A stretch of DNA of 64,000 nt from Pseudomonas sp. 8O (GTDB lineage Bacteria; Pseudomonadota; Gammaproteobacteria; Pseudomonadales; Pseudomonadaceae). The notes below the pieces were generated by a model that saw only the letters and a list, made by a program, of their open reading frames with translations, was not told the DNA's origin and did no database searches. The DNA lies in contig NZ_LR733265.1 of NCBI RefSeq assembly GCF_902506495.1, positions 250,098 to 314,097 on the forward strand. The letters run 5' to 3'. The position numbers and the translations under genes were made by a program. Below are positions 7,750 to 15,628 of this stretch, piece by piece (position 1 is the stretch's first letter; each line of letters starts with the position of its first letter).

Positions 7750-8677
7750 CTCGCTTCCAGAAAGGGTAGAAGTTGAACCATTGCAGCGGTGCGTCCAGGC
7801 AGTGTTCGCCCAGGCGCTGCGCGTAACGTTGTGCCCAGCCGTGAACCACCTGGTCGCGCTCGCTGCGCTTCCAGCTCACCACATCGGCAAAGTGCTCCAG
7901 GCGCACCTGATAGCGCCCGTCGATCTTCAGGCAGTGCATCAGCCCGACCGGGCATTGCAACAGGCCTGCCAGCAGCCAGGGACCTTGAGGGAATGCTGCG
8001 GGTTGGCCAAGAAAGTCGACCGTGACATTGCGTCCGCCATGCAGCGGCACGCGGTCTCCAGCGATAGCCAGCCACTCGCCGCGTTCCAGGCGCTCGGCCA
8101 GTTGCAGCATGATCGCCGGGTCCAGTTCGCTGACCTGAATCAGGCGCAGGTGGCTGGCGCCGGATTCGCCCAGCAGGCGGTTGAAGCGCTCGGCGTGCTT
8201 GGTGTGCACCAGTACGTTCATGCGTACCCGCTCGCCGAGTTCGGCCAGTGCCCGACAGACCTCCAGGTTGCCCAGGTGAGCGCCTACCAGCAGCCGTCCA
8301 CGGCCGCCGTCGTGCAGCGTGTCGCGCAGGTTGCCGGGGTCGACCAGTTGTAGTTCCTGCAAAGGCAGGCGGCCGTTCCACACATCGAGCTTGTCCAGCA
8401 GACTATCGGCGAATGCCAGGAACTGACGCAGTACCGAACGGCGGCTCGGACGCAGATCGGGACGTGCGCCCCAGCTCGCCAGGTTGTTCTGGTACTGATG
8501 GATGCTGGTCCGCGCGCTGCGGCCGAAGATGTAGAAATACAGGACGATCAGGTACAGCAGCGGCACCAGAGGGCGACGGCCAAGCAGGCGCGCCGCTACG
8601 ACGGTAAAGCGCATCAGCAGAAAACTGCCGCGCTCCTTCTGCCGGGCCCAGTGATCGTTGTGCTCGGCAGCGTTCAT
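7730..8677 (-). CDS. LpxL/HtrB-type lipid acyltransferase of the APE cluster
   Basis: A 315-residue member of the lipid A biosynthesis acyltransferase family. AHLGNLE (133-139) is the HX4E catalytic motif (His134, Glu139), and one N-terminal membrane helix (about 37-52) anchors it to the inner membrane. NDHWARQKERGS near the N-terminus is typical of the family members in aryl polyene clusters. It probably transfers the polyenoyl chain or a fatty acid on to a membrane glycolipid anchor. The start at 8675-8677 forms an ATGA overlap with the glycosyltransferase stop; a longer frame to 8773 has no support. Confidence 0.85.
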   Translation of the reverse strand: MNAAEHNDHWARQKERGSFLLMRFTVVAARLLGRRPLVPLLYLIVLYFYIFGRSARTSIHQYQNNLASWGARPDLRPSRRSVLRQFLAFADSLLDKLDVWNGRLPLQELQLVDPGNLRDTLHDGGRGRLLVGAHLGNLEVCRALAELGERVRMNVLVHTKHAERFNRLLGESGASHLRLIQVSELDPAIMLQLAERLERGEWLAIAGDRVPLHGGRNVTVDFLGQPAAFPQGPWLLAGLLQCPVGLMHCLKIDGRYQVRLEHFADVVSWKRSERDQVVHGWAQRYAQRLGEHCLDAPLQWFNFYPFWKRDDDIPA

Positions 8678-9420
8678 GTGACCAGCCTGCGCCATAGAAT
8701 CCTTGGCGCGCGCAGCAGCATGCCGAAGAACAGCCGGGCATGCATGCCCGAGATCAGCAGGTTGTCGTGCCACAGGCGAAAATGCGAAAGGCCATCGGCC
8801 GGGTAGTGCACGCGGGTCGGCAGCCAGTGCATCGGCTGTTCACGCCAGGCCATGCGCACCAGTATCTCGGTGTCGAAATCCATGCGCCGACCGAGTTGCA
8901 CCGTATCGAGCAGGGCCAGAGTGGCCGGCAGCGGGTAGATGCGAAAGCCGCACATGGAGTCGCGAATCTGCAAGGACAGGCAGTTGATCCAGACCCAGAC
9001 GTGGGTCAGGTAGCGGGCGTAAAGGCGCGACCTGGGCACGCTCGCATCGTATTGCGGATAGCCACAGACCAGGGTTTGCGGATGAGCGCGAGCGGCGGCG
9101 ATGAACTGATCCAGGGTGCTCAGGTCGTGCTGACCATCAGCGTCTACCTGCAGGGCATGGCTGTAGCCGAGGCGCGCTGCTTCGCGCAGGCCGGCCATCA
9201 CTGCACCGCCCTTGCCCTGGTTGCTCGGCAGGCGTAGCAGGTGAATGTTCGGCTGCTGCGCCAGTTCGTCGATTACCGCAGCGCAGGTTGCGTTCGAGCC
9301 GTCGTCCACCAGCAGGCACGGCAAGCCGGCGCTGCGCAGTTGCCCGACCACACCGGGCAATGGCCGCTCGTGGTCGTACACCGGGATCACCGCGCAGGGA
9401 TTGAAGCCTGGCTCAGCCAT
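8674..9420 (-). CDS. Family 2 glycosyltransferase of the APE cluster
   Basis: A 248-residue GT2 enzyme with the GT-A signatures VDDGSN (38-43) and DADGQHD (93-99, the metal-binding DxD) and a C-terminal amphipathic stretch rich in Leu and Arg. This DPM1-like form is present in most aryl polyene clusters, where it is thought to build the sugar part of the lipid anchor. The start at 9418-9420 overlaps the ligase stop by 8 bases (ATGGCTGA). The upstream extension to 9504 reads antisense-like sequence and is not used. Confidence 0.87.
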   Translation of the reverse strand: MAEPGFNPCAVIPVYDHERPLPGVVGQLRSAGLPCLLVDDGSNATCAAVIDELAQQPNIHLLRLPSNQGKGGAVMAGLREAARLGYSHALQVDADGQHDLSTLDQFIAAARAHPQTLVCGYPQYDASVPRSRLYARYLTHVWVWINCLSLQIRDSMCGFRIYPLPATLALLDTVQLGRRMDFDTEILVRMAWREQPMHWLPTRVHYPADGLSHFRLWHDNLLISGMHARLFFGMLLRAPRILWRRLVT

Positions 9421-11077
9421 GGGCCTGCTCCAGCAGAATGCGCCCGGAAGAACAGGCAGCCTCGCCATTGCGATAAGCGAAATACAGCTTGCCGCGTTCG
9501 GCATCGAAACGCAGGGACAACTGCAGGGTGTCGCCGGGGCGCACCAGTTGCTGGAATTTCAGCACTTCCATGCCGGCGAAGCGCGGTGGCAGATGTGCGA
9601 TCAACTGGCGGGCCAGTTGTTGGGCCCAGTCGACCTGTACCACGCCCGGCAGTACCGGCGTTTGCGGGAAATGGCCGGTGAAGTGGGCGAGATCCACTGG
9701 CACCTGCAATTGCAGCAGCCATTCGCCGTCGAGTTCTTCGCGACTGAAAGGCTCCACCCGCGTTGGGCGTGGCGCGGCCAGCAGTGCGTCGATCTGGCTC
9801 TGCGCCAGCTTGCCCTGGCTGCTGTAGGGCAACTCCAGGAGCAGGCGCCAGCGGCGCGGCAGGGCGATGGCCTCGCAATGTTCGGCCAGGTGCCGGCGCA
9901 GGGTTTCGGTGACGCTGCGACGCCCCTGGTTGCGCAGGACATGCACGCCGTTCGTGCTCAGGGCCAGCACGGCACCGAGGAAGGCTCGACCTTCCTGAAT
10001 CACGCCAAGGCGGGCATCGGTCACCCAGTCATGACTCATCAGCGCCTGCTCGAGCATGGGCAGGGAGATGCGCTTCTCTTCCAGCTTGACGATGCGGTCG
10101 AGGCGCCCACGCAGGACGAAACGGCCGTCAGTGCCAATCTCGGCGGCATCTGCGCTCTGTTCGATATGCCCAGCTGGCAAGTACGGCGAAGCAATGCGCA
10201 GGGCGCCGGTTTCATCAAGGCTCAGCTCGACGCCTGGGAACGGCTGCCAGGCCGTATCGCCCTGACGCCAGCCAATGCCGCCGGTTTCCGAGCTGCCGTA
10301 GATTTCCGTCGGCCACTGGCCCAGGCGTTCGTGCAGGGATTCGGCCGCTTCGCCGGGCAGCGCGCCGCCGGAGGAGAATACCTGTTTCACGCGGCTCAGC
10401 GCCGACCAGTCGAGGTTGTCGCCCATGCGCTTGAGCAAGGCCGGGCTGGCTATCCAGGCAAAGTCGCCCTGATCCAGGCTGATGCGCTGCAGATCCTCGG
10501 GGAAGGGCACGGCGCGGCGGTACAGGGGGCGGCCTGCGCACAGCGGCCACAGCAGGCGAAACAGCAGGCCATAGATATGCTGGCAGGCGACACTGCCGAG
10601 GATGCTGGCCTGGCCGAGGTTCTGGCCCCACAACCGCTCCAATGCTTCGACCTCGTTGGCCAGCTGCGCAAGGCTCTTGTCGATCAGCTTGGGTTCGCCA
10701 CTGGAGCCCGAGGTGCACAGGGTCAGGCGGCAATGCTCGGGCAGCAGGCGTGCACCAGGCAGTGGCTCGGCATCCAGCTCGCTCAGGTCGTCCAGCCATA
10801 GGTCGATCTGGGCCGACAGGCGCTGCCGGGTTTGCGTCTGGGCATCGGCGGGCAGCAGTACCTGCACCCCGACGCGCCAGGCGCCGAGCAGAGCGATGGC
10901 CAGCTCGGCAGCATCTTCCAGATACAGCGCCACGCGTTGTACACCGCGCGCCTGCAGGGCTGCGGCCAGGCGCAAGGCGCGCTCACGCAGCTCTGGATGA
11001 TGCAGTACGGGCTCCAGAGCAACCTGACGCTCGGGCTGAGCCTTCAGCAACAGATCGGTGATGGGCAGCCAGGTCAT
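9413..11077 (-). CDS. Acyl-ACP/CoA ligase fused to a FabA/FabZ-like dehydratase (APE)
   Basis: A 554-residue two-domain protein. Residues 1-435 form an ANL adenylating enzyme: the phosphate loop [10 protein letters not shown] (121-130), YGSSETGG (260-267), the hinge-region [12 protein letters not shown] (325-336) and the terminal lysine in SSQGKL (Lys423). Residues 445-554 form a hotdog dehydratase with [11 protein letters not shown] (His469 as catalytic base) and Asp483 in the place where FabZ has Glu and FabA has Asp. The ligase would activate the aryl acrylate and the dehydratase would make the polyene double bonds. In the E. coli and Xenorhabdus clusters, as I recall, these are separate proteins. 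Its ATG overlaps the membrane-protein stop as ATGA. Confidence 0.88.
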   Translation of the reverse strand: MTWLPITDLLLKAQPERQVALEPVLHHPELRERALRLAAALQARGVQRVALYLEDAAELAIALLGAWRVGVQVLLPADAQTQTRQRLSAQIDLWLDDLSELDAEPLPGARLLPEHCRLTLCTSGSSGEPKLIDKSLAQLANEVEALERLWGQNLGQASILGSVACQHIYGLLFRLLWPLCAGRPLYRRAVPFPEDLQRISLDQGDFAWIASPALLKRMGDNLDWSALSRVKQVFSSGGALPGEAAESLHERLGQWPTEIYGSSETGGIGWRQGDTAWQPFPGVELSLDETGALRIASPYLPAGHIEQSADAAEIGTDGRFVLRGRLDRIVKLEEKRISLPMLEQALMSHDWVTDARLGVIQEGRAFLGAVLALSTNGVHVLRNQGRRSVTETLRRHLAEHCEAIALPRRWRLLLELPYSSQGKLAQSQIDALLAAPRPTRVEPFSREELDGEWLLQLQVPVDLAHFTGHFPQTPVLPGVVQVDWAQQLARQLIAHLPPRFAGMEVLKFQQLVRPGDTLQLSLRFDAERGKLYFAYRNGEAACSSGRILLEQAHG

Positions 11078-11619
11078 TCGTATTTCCTTACCTGCTGGCG
11101 GATCAACCATTCGCCAGCGAACAACAGGCCAATCAGGCCGTAAGAGATGAATCCGGTGTAGAGCGTCCACCAGGAAAGCGGCGCCCACATCGCCAGCGCC
11201 ATCAGCAGGAACGTGTTGCCGAGGAAGAACAGCGCCCAGATCTTGGTGACGGTGCGCGTGTAGCGCACGGCGACGTCCGGCAGCTCCGGTTCACGCAGGC
11301 GCGCCATGCGTTCCACCAGTGGCGGGCCGAATTTCAGGCTGAGGCCAAACAGCGCCAGCAGCATCAGGTTGAGCAGTACCGGGTACCAGCGCAGCAGCGC
11401 CGGTTCGTTCGCGACTCCGAGCAGCAGGCAGAACACCAACGCCGCCACGGCCAGCCACAGGCCGCCCGGTCGGCGTCGTGCCGTCAGTGCGCGGGCAAGC
11501 CAGAGTCCGCCCAGCAATGCGGCGAACACACGTGGCGACCAATGCTCCAGGCCGTAATAGACGGCGAACGGATAGAGCACGCCGGCTATCAGCAAGAGCA
11601 GGCCAAACAGGCGAGCCAT
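11074..11619 (-). CDS. Small inner-membrane protein of the APE cluster (COG4648-like)
   Basis: A 181-residue protein with four to five membrane helices and a central basic loop containing RYTRTVTKIWALFFLGN, a segment I associate with the COG4648 membrane proteins that are fixed members of aryl polyene clusters. Its function is unknown; it may scaffold the synthase at the membrane. The start at 11617-11619 is 4 bases after the carrier-protein stop. A longer frame to 11649 would overlap the carrier gene and lacks a ribosome site. Confidence 0.78.
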   Translation of the reverse strand: MARLFGLLLLIAGVLYPFAVYYGLEHWSPRVFAALLGGLWLARALTARRRPGGLWLAVAALVFCLLLGVANEPALLRWYPVLLNLMLLALFGLSLKFGPPLVERMARLREPELPDVAVRYTRTVTKIWALFFLGNTFLLMALAMWAPLSWWTLYTGFISYGLIGLLFAGEWLIRQQVRKYE

Positions 11620-11623
11620 GGAG

Positions 11624-11890
11624 TCAGTCTTGGGCCTGAGGCGTGTCATTGATCAGGCGATAGACGGCTTCGACCACATCGCCCACGCTGCGCACGCTCT
11701 TGAACTCTTCAGCGGCGAGCTTGCGCCCGGTCTGGCGCTTGATATGGTCGATCAGGTCGACCGCATCGATGCTGTCGATCTCCAGGTCTTCATACAGGCT
11801 GGCGTCCAGGGTCACGCGCTCGGCATCCAGCTCGAACAGCTCCACCAAGGCGCTACGCAGGGTGACGAAGATTTCTTCACGGTTTTGCAT
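11624..11890 (-). CDS. Acyl carrier protein (second of two) of the APE cluster
   Basis: An 88-residue acidic four-helix carrier protein. DLEIDSIDAVDL has the DSI phosphopantetheine site with Ser40. Two different carriers are encoded back to back. In studied aryl polyene systems one carries the growing polyene and the other may serve the starter or transfer step; which one this is cannot be told from sequence. Confidence 0.93.
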   Translation of the reverse strand: MQNREEIFVTLRSALVELFELDAERVTLDASLYEDLEIDSIDAVDLIDHIKRQTGRKLAAEEFKSVRSVGDVVEAVYRLINDTPQAQD

Positions 11891-11901
11891 CGGTGAAATT
11901 C

Positions 11902-12162
11902 TCAGGCAGCTTTTTGGGCGGAAACGAACGCAGCCAGGCTCGCGACGTTGGCGAAGTGCTTACGCGTGTCCTTGGCTTCAGCGTCGATCTTGATGCCGAA
12001 GCGCTTCTGGATCGCCAGCCCCAGCTCGAGCGCATCCACCGAGTCCAGGCCGAGCCCTTCGCCAAACAGAGTCTGCTCCGCGCCAATGTCATCGGCGCTC
12101 ATGTCCTCGAGGCCGAGGGCGTCGATGATCAGGTTCTTGATTTCAAGTTGCAGATCGCTCAT
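11902..12162 (-). CDS. Acyl carrier protein (first of two) of the APE cluster
   Basis: An 86-residue carrier protein with the site GLGLDSVDALEL (Ser41 takes the phosphopantetheine arm). It differs clearly from its neighbour, with a longer C-terminal part rich in Ala and Lys. Its start lies inside the last 20 bases of the PlsC-type gene, so translation is coupled. Confidence 0.93.
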   Translation of the reverse strand: MSDLQLEIKNLIIDALGLEDMSADDIGAEQTLFGEGLGLDSVDALELGLAIQKRFGIKIDAEAKDTRKHFANVASLAAFVSAQKAA

Positions 12163-12952
12163 CTGAGGCGAGCTCCTTCATAAAGTGTTGGTGCAGATGG
12201 TCGTTGAGCTTGCGCGAGGCAATCGGCAATGGCGCCTGCTCGGTGAATTGCCGCGGGTCGATATCCTCCCCGACCCGCAGCCGAAAGTGAAAGCGGCGCG
12301 ATGGAATGCTGTACCAGGGTTCGGCCTTGGTCAGCGTCGTAGGTGTCACGCTGATGACCACCGGGGTCACCACACTGGCGCCGCGCACGGCAATCGCGGC
12401 GGCACCACGATGAAATTCCGGGTTGGTGCCGGGTACGGTGCGGGTGCCCTCGGGGAAAATGATGAGGGTTTCGCCGTTCTGCAGGGCGCCGGCAGCTTCG
12501 TCGAGCATGTCCATGCTGCCGCTGTTGCTGATGTACCGGGCGGCACGAATCGGCCCGCGCATGCAGGGGTTTTCCCACAGGCTCTGTTTGACCACGCAGT
12601 TGGCATCGCGGATGAAGGCAATCAGCACGACCACATCGATCAGCGAGGGATGATTGGCGATGACCATTTGTCCTGGACGGCCCAGGCGTTCTGCGCCCTC
12701 GACCTCATAGGTGAGAACACCAGTGCGGAACATGAACTCGACGAATAGGCGAAACGTCCGGCTGACCACTGCACGCGCTCGGGTTCGCCGGCGCAGGGTG
12801 TCGCCGGGCAGCAGGCTGAGCAGCGGGAAGACAAGCACGCGCAGCAGCACCCCGCCGACGCCGAATAGGGCAAAGCTCAGTGCGGTGGCGACAAGCCTCC
12901 ATGCATAAGGCGGGCTGTAAGGGCTCAGGCCTCGTTGCGTGACCAGATCCAT
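12143..12952 (-). CDS. PlsC-type 1-acyl-glycerol-phosphate acyltransferase-like protein of the APE cluster
   Basis: A 269-residue protein with an N-terminal hydrophobic anchor (about 20-50) and the four LPLAT blocks: NHPSLID (His101, Asp106, the HX4D catalytic pair) and FPEGTR (166-171, phosphate binding) are intact. It transfers an acyl chain from a carrier to a membrane acceptor at the cytoplasmic face. Linked to aryl polyene genes, the acceptor or donor is probably the pigment lipid rather than phosphatidic acid. It overlaps the chain-length-factor gene by 28 bases. Confidence 0.87.
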   Translation of the reverse strand: MDLVTQRGLSPYSPPYAWRLVATALSFALFGVGGVLLRVLVFPLLSLLPGDTLRRRTRARAVVSRTFRLFVEFMFRTGVLTYEVEGAERLGRPGQMVIANHPSLIDVVVLIAFIRDANCVVKQSLWENPCMRGPIRAARYISNSGSMDMLDEAAGALQNGETLIIFPEGTRTVPGTNPEFHRGAAAIAVRGASVVTPVVISVTPTTLTKAEPWYSIPSRRFHFRLRVGEDIDPRQFTEQAPLPIASRKLNDHLHQHFMKELASDERSAT

Positions 12953-13641
12953 TGGCGGTCTTTCCAGTAGTGAATCAGCGTTGGCTGCCCACCATACAAG
13001 GCGCGCAGCAGGTTCAGGGGATGTGGCCAGGCGGCGGGTAAGCCGGATTCGGCGGGGGCGAGGCTCAAGGTCCAGGTTTTGCCCGGTTTCAGCAGCAGAG
13101 CCAGCGCGTAGGAGAAGGGTACGTCATCTATATAGGGCGTGTAGAGGTCAGGCGGTAATTCTTCTGCAATAACTAGTAATACTGCAGGAGCACCTTCGGC
13201 AAGCAGGCCACTGGCTTCAAGCATGGCCTGTTCCAGACCGTCCCCGGTAGCAGCCATGGCGGTCATCTCGCTGGTGTCTTCACGCAGGATCGACCACAGG
13301 CCGATGATGGCGTTATGCACCGAGAGGCTGAATTGGGTGGGCGACAGCGGTTCGTCCTTCGCCAGTTCGCTGAGGATCGCCAGCGTGCGCGGCGTCTCGC
13401 CATGACGCGAGGCGAACACCAGTGGCAGAGGGCCTTGACCCTCTGCCAGCGGCCAGGCGACATGGAACAGCATCCGCGCCAGCCGGCTGAGGCGGCGGCG
13501 CTGCATGGCGGGTAGGAAACTCACGTCCGGCTGCTGCTGGTCGTCGGGCACGACCACGGGGGCGTTGCACCAGGCTCGCCAATCATCCTCTGACTCCAGG
13601 CCGGGGGCCCAGGCGCGCAATCCTTCGATCTGGAAATTCAT
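12925..13641 (-). CDS. Beta-ketoacyl-synthase-like chain length factor, first visible gene of the APE operon
   Basis: A 238-residue protein that matches the short, catalytically inactive ketosynthase-like subunit of aryl polyene systems. It has a truncated thiolase-fold sequence with LVFASRHGET, FSLSVHNAIIGLWSI (the site where active ketosynthases keep their Cys/His geometry) and a central ATGDG, but no nucleophilic Cys in a TAC context. In the studied Xenorhabdus system such a subunit pairs with the elongating ketosynthase and sets chain length. It is the most upstream gene of the minus-strand block; the partner ketosynthase must lie outside the window. Confidence 0.82.
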   Translation of the reverse strand: MNFQIEGLRAWAPGLESEDDWRAWCNAPVVVPDDQQQPDVSFLPAMQRRRLSRLARMLFHVAWPLAEGQGPLPLVFASRHGETPRTLAILSELAKDEPLSPTQFSLSVHNAIIGLWSILREDTSEMTAMAATGDGLEQAMLEASGLLAEGAPAVLLVIAEELPPDLYTPYIDDVPFSYALALLLKPGKTWTLSLAPAESGLPAAWPHPLNLLRALYGGQPTLIHYWKDRQWIWSRNEA

Positions 13642-13751
13642 AGCACGAGGCTTTTCGCCACTCCGGGCATACTGGTCGGCACGACGAGACGCCTGAAAGA
13701 GACAGTGTCAGTCAGTGCCATGGCATAGTGCCGGTACTTGTTCGGGCGGGC

Positions 13752-13780
13752 ATTATCTAGATGCACGCGGCGCTGTGCAA
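13752..13780 (-). promoter_or_regulatory. Candidate sigma-70 promoter of the APE operon
   Basis: On the minus strand TTGCAC (13775-13780) and GATAAT (13752-13757) are spaced by 17 bases, about 105 bases ahead of the chain-length-factor ATG. The -35 match is weak and the -10 match is five of six. Found by eye only. Confidence 0.35.
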
Positions 13781-13890
13781 ATGTTGCGCAGCTTCTTCTG
13801 ATGGGCGGATGATGGCGATGTGGCCTACGTCTCGTGCTTGTCATGGGCTTTGCATAGTATTCGGAACATTCCAGATCAGGGAGAGCGGCG

Positions 13891-14664
13891 ATGCGACGTG
13901 TGGTGTTCAACCAGAAGGGGGGCGTGGGCAAGTCCAGCATCGCCTGTAATCTCGCGGCGGTAAGTGCGGCGCAGGGCTACCGTACGCTGCTGATAGACCT
14001 GGATGCCCAGGCCAACTCGACCCAGTACCTCACCGGGCTCACTGGTGAGGAAATCCCCATGGGCATTGCCGACTTCTTCAAACAGACCCTGTCTTCCGGG
14101 CCTTTCGCCAAGAAGGGCAAGGTGGATATCTACGAGACGCCGTTCGACAACCTGCATGTGGTCACCGCCACGGCAGAGCTGGCCGAGCTGCAGCCGAAGC
14201 TGGAGCAGAAGCACAAGATCAACAAACTGCGCAAACTGCTCGACGAGCTGGCCGAAGATTACGACCACATCTACCTGGACACGCCGCCAGCACTGAATTT
14301 CTATACGGTTTCAGCCTTGATCGCGGCAGACCGCGTGTTGATTCCCTTCGACTGCGACAGCTTCTCGCGCAACGCCCTGTACGGCCTGCTGGCCGAGATC
14401 GACGAGTTGAAGGAGGACCATAACGAGGATCTGGAGGTGGAGGGTATCGTGGTCAACCAGTTCCAGCCGCGTGCCACATTGCCGCAGCAACTGCTGGATG
14501 AGTTGGTCGCCGAGGGCTTGCCGGTGTTGCCGGTGAACCTGATGAGCTCGGTGAAGATGCGCGAATCGCACCAGGTGTGCACGCCACTGATCTATCTGGA
14601 TGCACGGCACAAGCTGACCCAGCAGTTCGTCGAGTTGCACGATCTGCTGAACGCGGCAGATTGA
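13891..14664 (+). CDS. Orphan ParA/MinD-family ATPase
   Basis: A 257-residue P-loop ATPase with the deviant Walker A NQKGGVGKSS (7-16, two lysines), the A' motif LLIDLDAQANS and the Walker B-like YLDTPPAL. The ribosome site AGGGAGAG precedes the ATG. There is no parB-like gene or parS-like site beside it and the chromosomal parAB is normally at the origin, so this is a lone ParA that may position a cargo such as a pole-located or metabolic complex. The gene is followed by a clear terminator and is therefore monocistronic. Confidence 0.85.
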   Translation: MRRVVFNQKGGVGKSSIACNLAAVSAAQGYRTLLIDLDAQANSTQYLTGLTGEEIPMGIADFFKQTLSSGPFAKKGKVDIYETPFDNLHVVTATAELAELQPKLEQKHKINKLRKLLDELAEDYDHIYLDTPPALNFYTVSALIAADRVLIPFDCDSFSRNALYGLLAEIDELKEDHNEDLEVEGIVVNQFQPRATLPQQLLDELVAEGLPVLPVNLMSSVKMRESHQVCTPLIYLDARHKLTQQFVELHDLLNAAD

Positions 14665-14701
14665 CGCTGTCCAGGACGGCTTGAGTAATAGATTTCAACA
14701 A

Positions 14702-14732
14702 GAACGCCCCAAGGTTATCGGGGCGTTCCTGT
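14702..14732. terminator. Bidirectional rho-independent terminator between parA and the lipoprotein gene
   Basis: GAACGCCCC (14702-14710) and GGGGCGTTC (14720-14728) form a 9-base-pair stem with a 9-base loop. On the plus strand CTGTTT follows; on the minus strand TTGTTG follows. It serves converging transcripts. Confidence 0.8.
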
Positions 14733-14746
14733 TTCAGCTTGATGCA

Positions 14747-15388
14747 TCAGAGTTTGTTGGCGGTTTCCTGGGCGATTTCCCGGAGGCCAGCTTCGGTGAT
14801 GGCTTTCCAGTCGCTGTCGGTAACGGCTTGCATGCCGTCGCTTTTCAGCGTGACGATCTCCATGTTCGGTTGGCCTGCGGCTTCGATGTTCAGGCGCGAC
14901 TTGTTGTTCACCGTCACGTAGAAGAAGCCTGGCGAAAACCATGACCAGAACTCCTTGACGCGAACCTTCACCTCAGTGGCGCCTGCGGCGTTGGGCTCTG
15001 TCACCACGTCATAGCCGGCTTGCCGATAGGCAGAGGCCACAGACTCTTCGACCAGGGCGGAAACGGTGCGGCCAGATGGCAGCAGAACGTCTCCCAGCGC
15101 TTTGCCGTAGCCATTTCTCTTGCGACCAACGGCCCGCTCGGTGATCGAGCGATCAGCAGTTTCCGCATTCTTCAGTGACGGGATGTCGGCCTGACTCGGC
15201 TTGATTTCGAAAACGCGTTCATCGACTGCGCTGATGTACACCTTCTTGCCGTTGCCGGCTTCGGGGTTAGCGGCCAGCTCCAGTGAAGGAACCTTCACAT
15301 CGATCTCGGAACGACTCGTTGCGCAGCCAACGCAAAGCGCCAGCAGGAAGGTAACGGCGACCAGTCTGAAGGTCTTTTCCATACTCAT
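14747..15388 (-). CDS. Putative lipoprotein of unknown function
   Basis: A 213-residue protein beginning MSMEKTFRLVAVTFLLALCVGCATS, a lipoprotein signal with the lipid-modified Cys in LCVGC. AAGGAG seven bases ahead of the ATG at 15386-15388 fixes this start. The mature part has YISAVDERVFEIKPSQADIP, a central SALVEESVASAYRQAGYDV and a C-terminal LREIAQETANKL. This is the layout of YajG-like lipoproteins as I remember them, but the match is weak. Its function is unknown; it is probably in the outer membrane because no Asp follows the Cys. Confidence 0.75.
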   Translation of the reverse strand: MSMEKTFRLVAVTFLLALCVGCATSRSEIDVKVPSLELAANPEAGNGKKVYISAVDERVFEIKPSQADIPSLKNAETADRSITERAVGRKRNGYGKALGDVLLPSGRTVSALVEESVASAYRQAGYDVVTEPNAAGATEVKVRVKEFWSWFSPGFFYVTVNNKSRLNIEAAGQPNMEIVTLKSDGMQAVTDSDWKAITEAGLREIAQETANKL

Positions 15389-15558
15389 GAAACTACTCCT
15401 TGTATGCATCGGTTTGGCCATTAGGCGGGGCGATTCTACAAGGGTGATGGCTAATTGGCATCCGTGCTGCTGTGTCCAGGCATCGAGGGGGGGCGGGATG
15501 CCGACTATGGGTTTACGACGCCTCTGCTCGGAAGGCGCGCGTGTTGCCGCAGTGCAAA

Positions 15559-15585
15559 GGGCGGCTGATCGGCCGCCCCGAGTGA
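15559..15585 (-). terminator. Probable terminator downstream of the universal stress gene
   Basis: GGGCGGC (15559-15565) and GCCGCCC (15572-15578) form a GC-rich stem. In the minus-strand direction the hairpin is followed by TTTGCACT. It lies about 50 bases past the stop of the stress protein gene. The rest of 15389-15628 shows no gene. Confidence 0.5.
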
Positions 15586-15628
15586 GGGTGATGGGGGGCG
15601 GGGCTTGGCGGCGATCTGACTGCGCGGG

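Noticed and set aside
15422..15628. Short frames between the lipoprotein and the universal stress genes
   Set aside because: No ribosome site or conserved start; the stretch contains a hairpin and is best read as intergenic.
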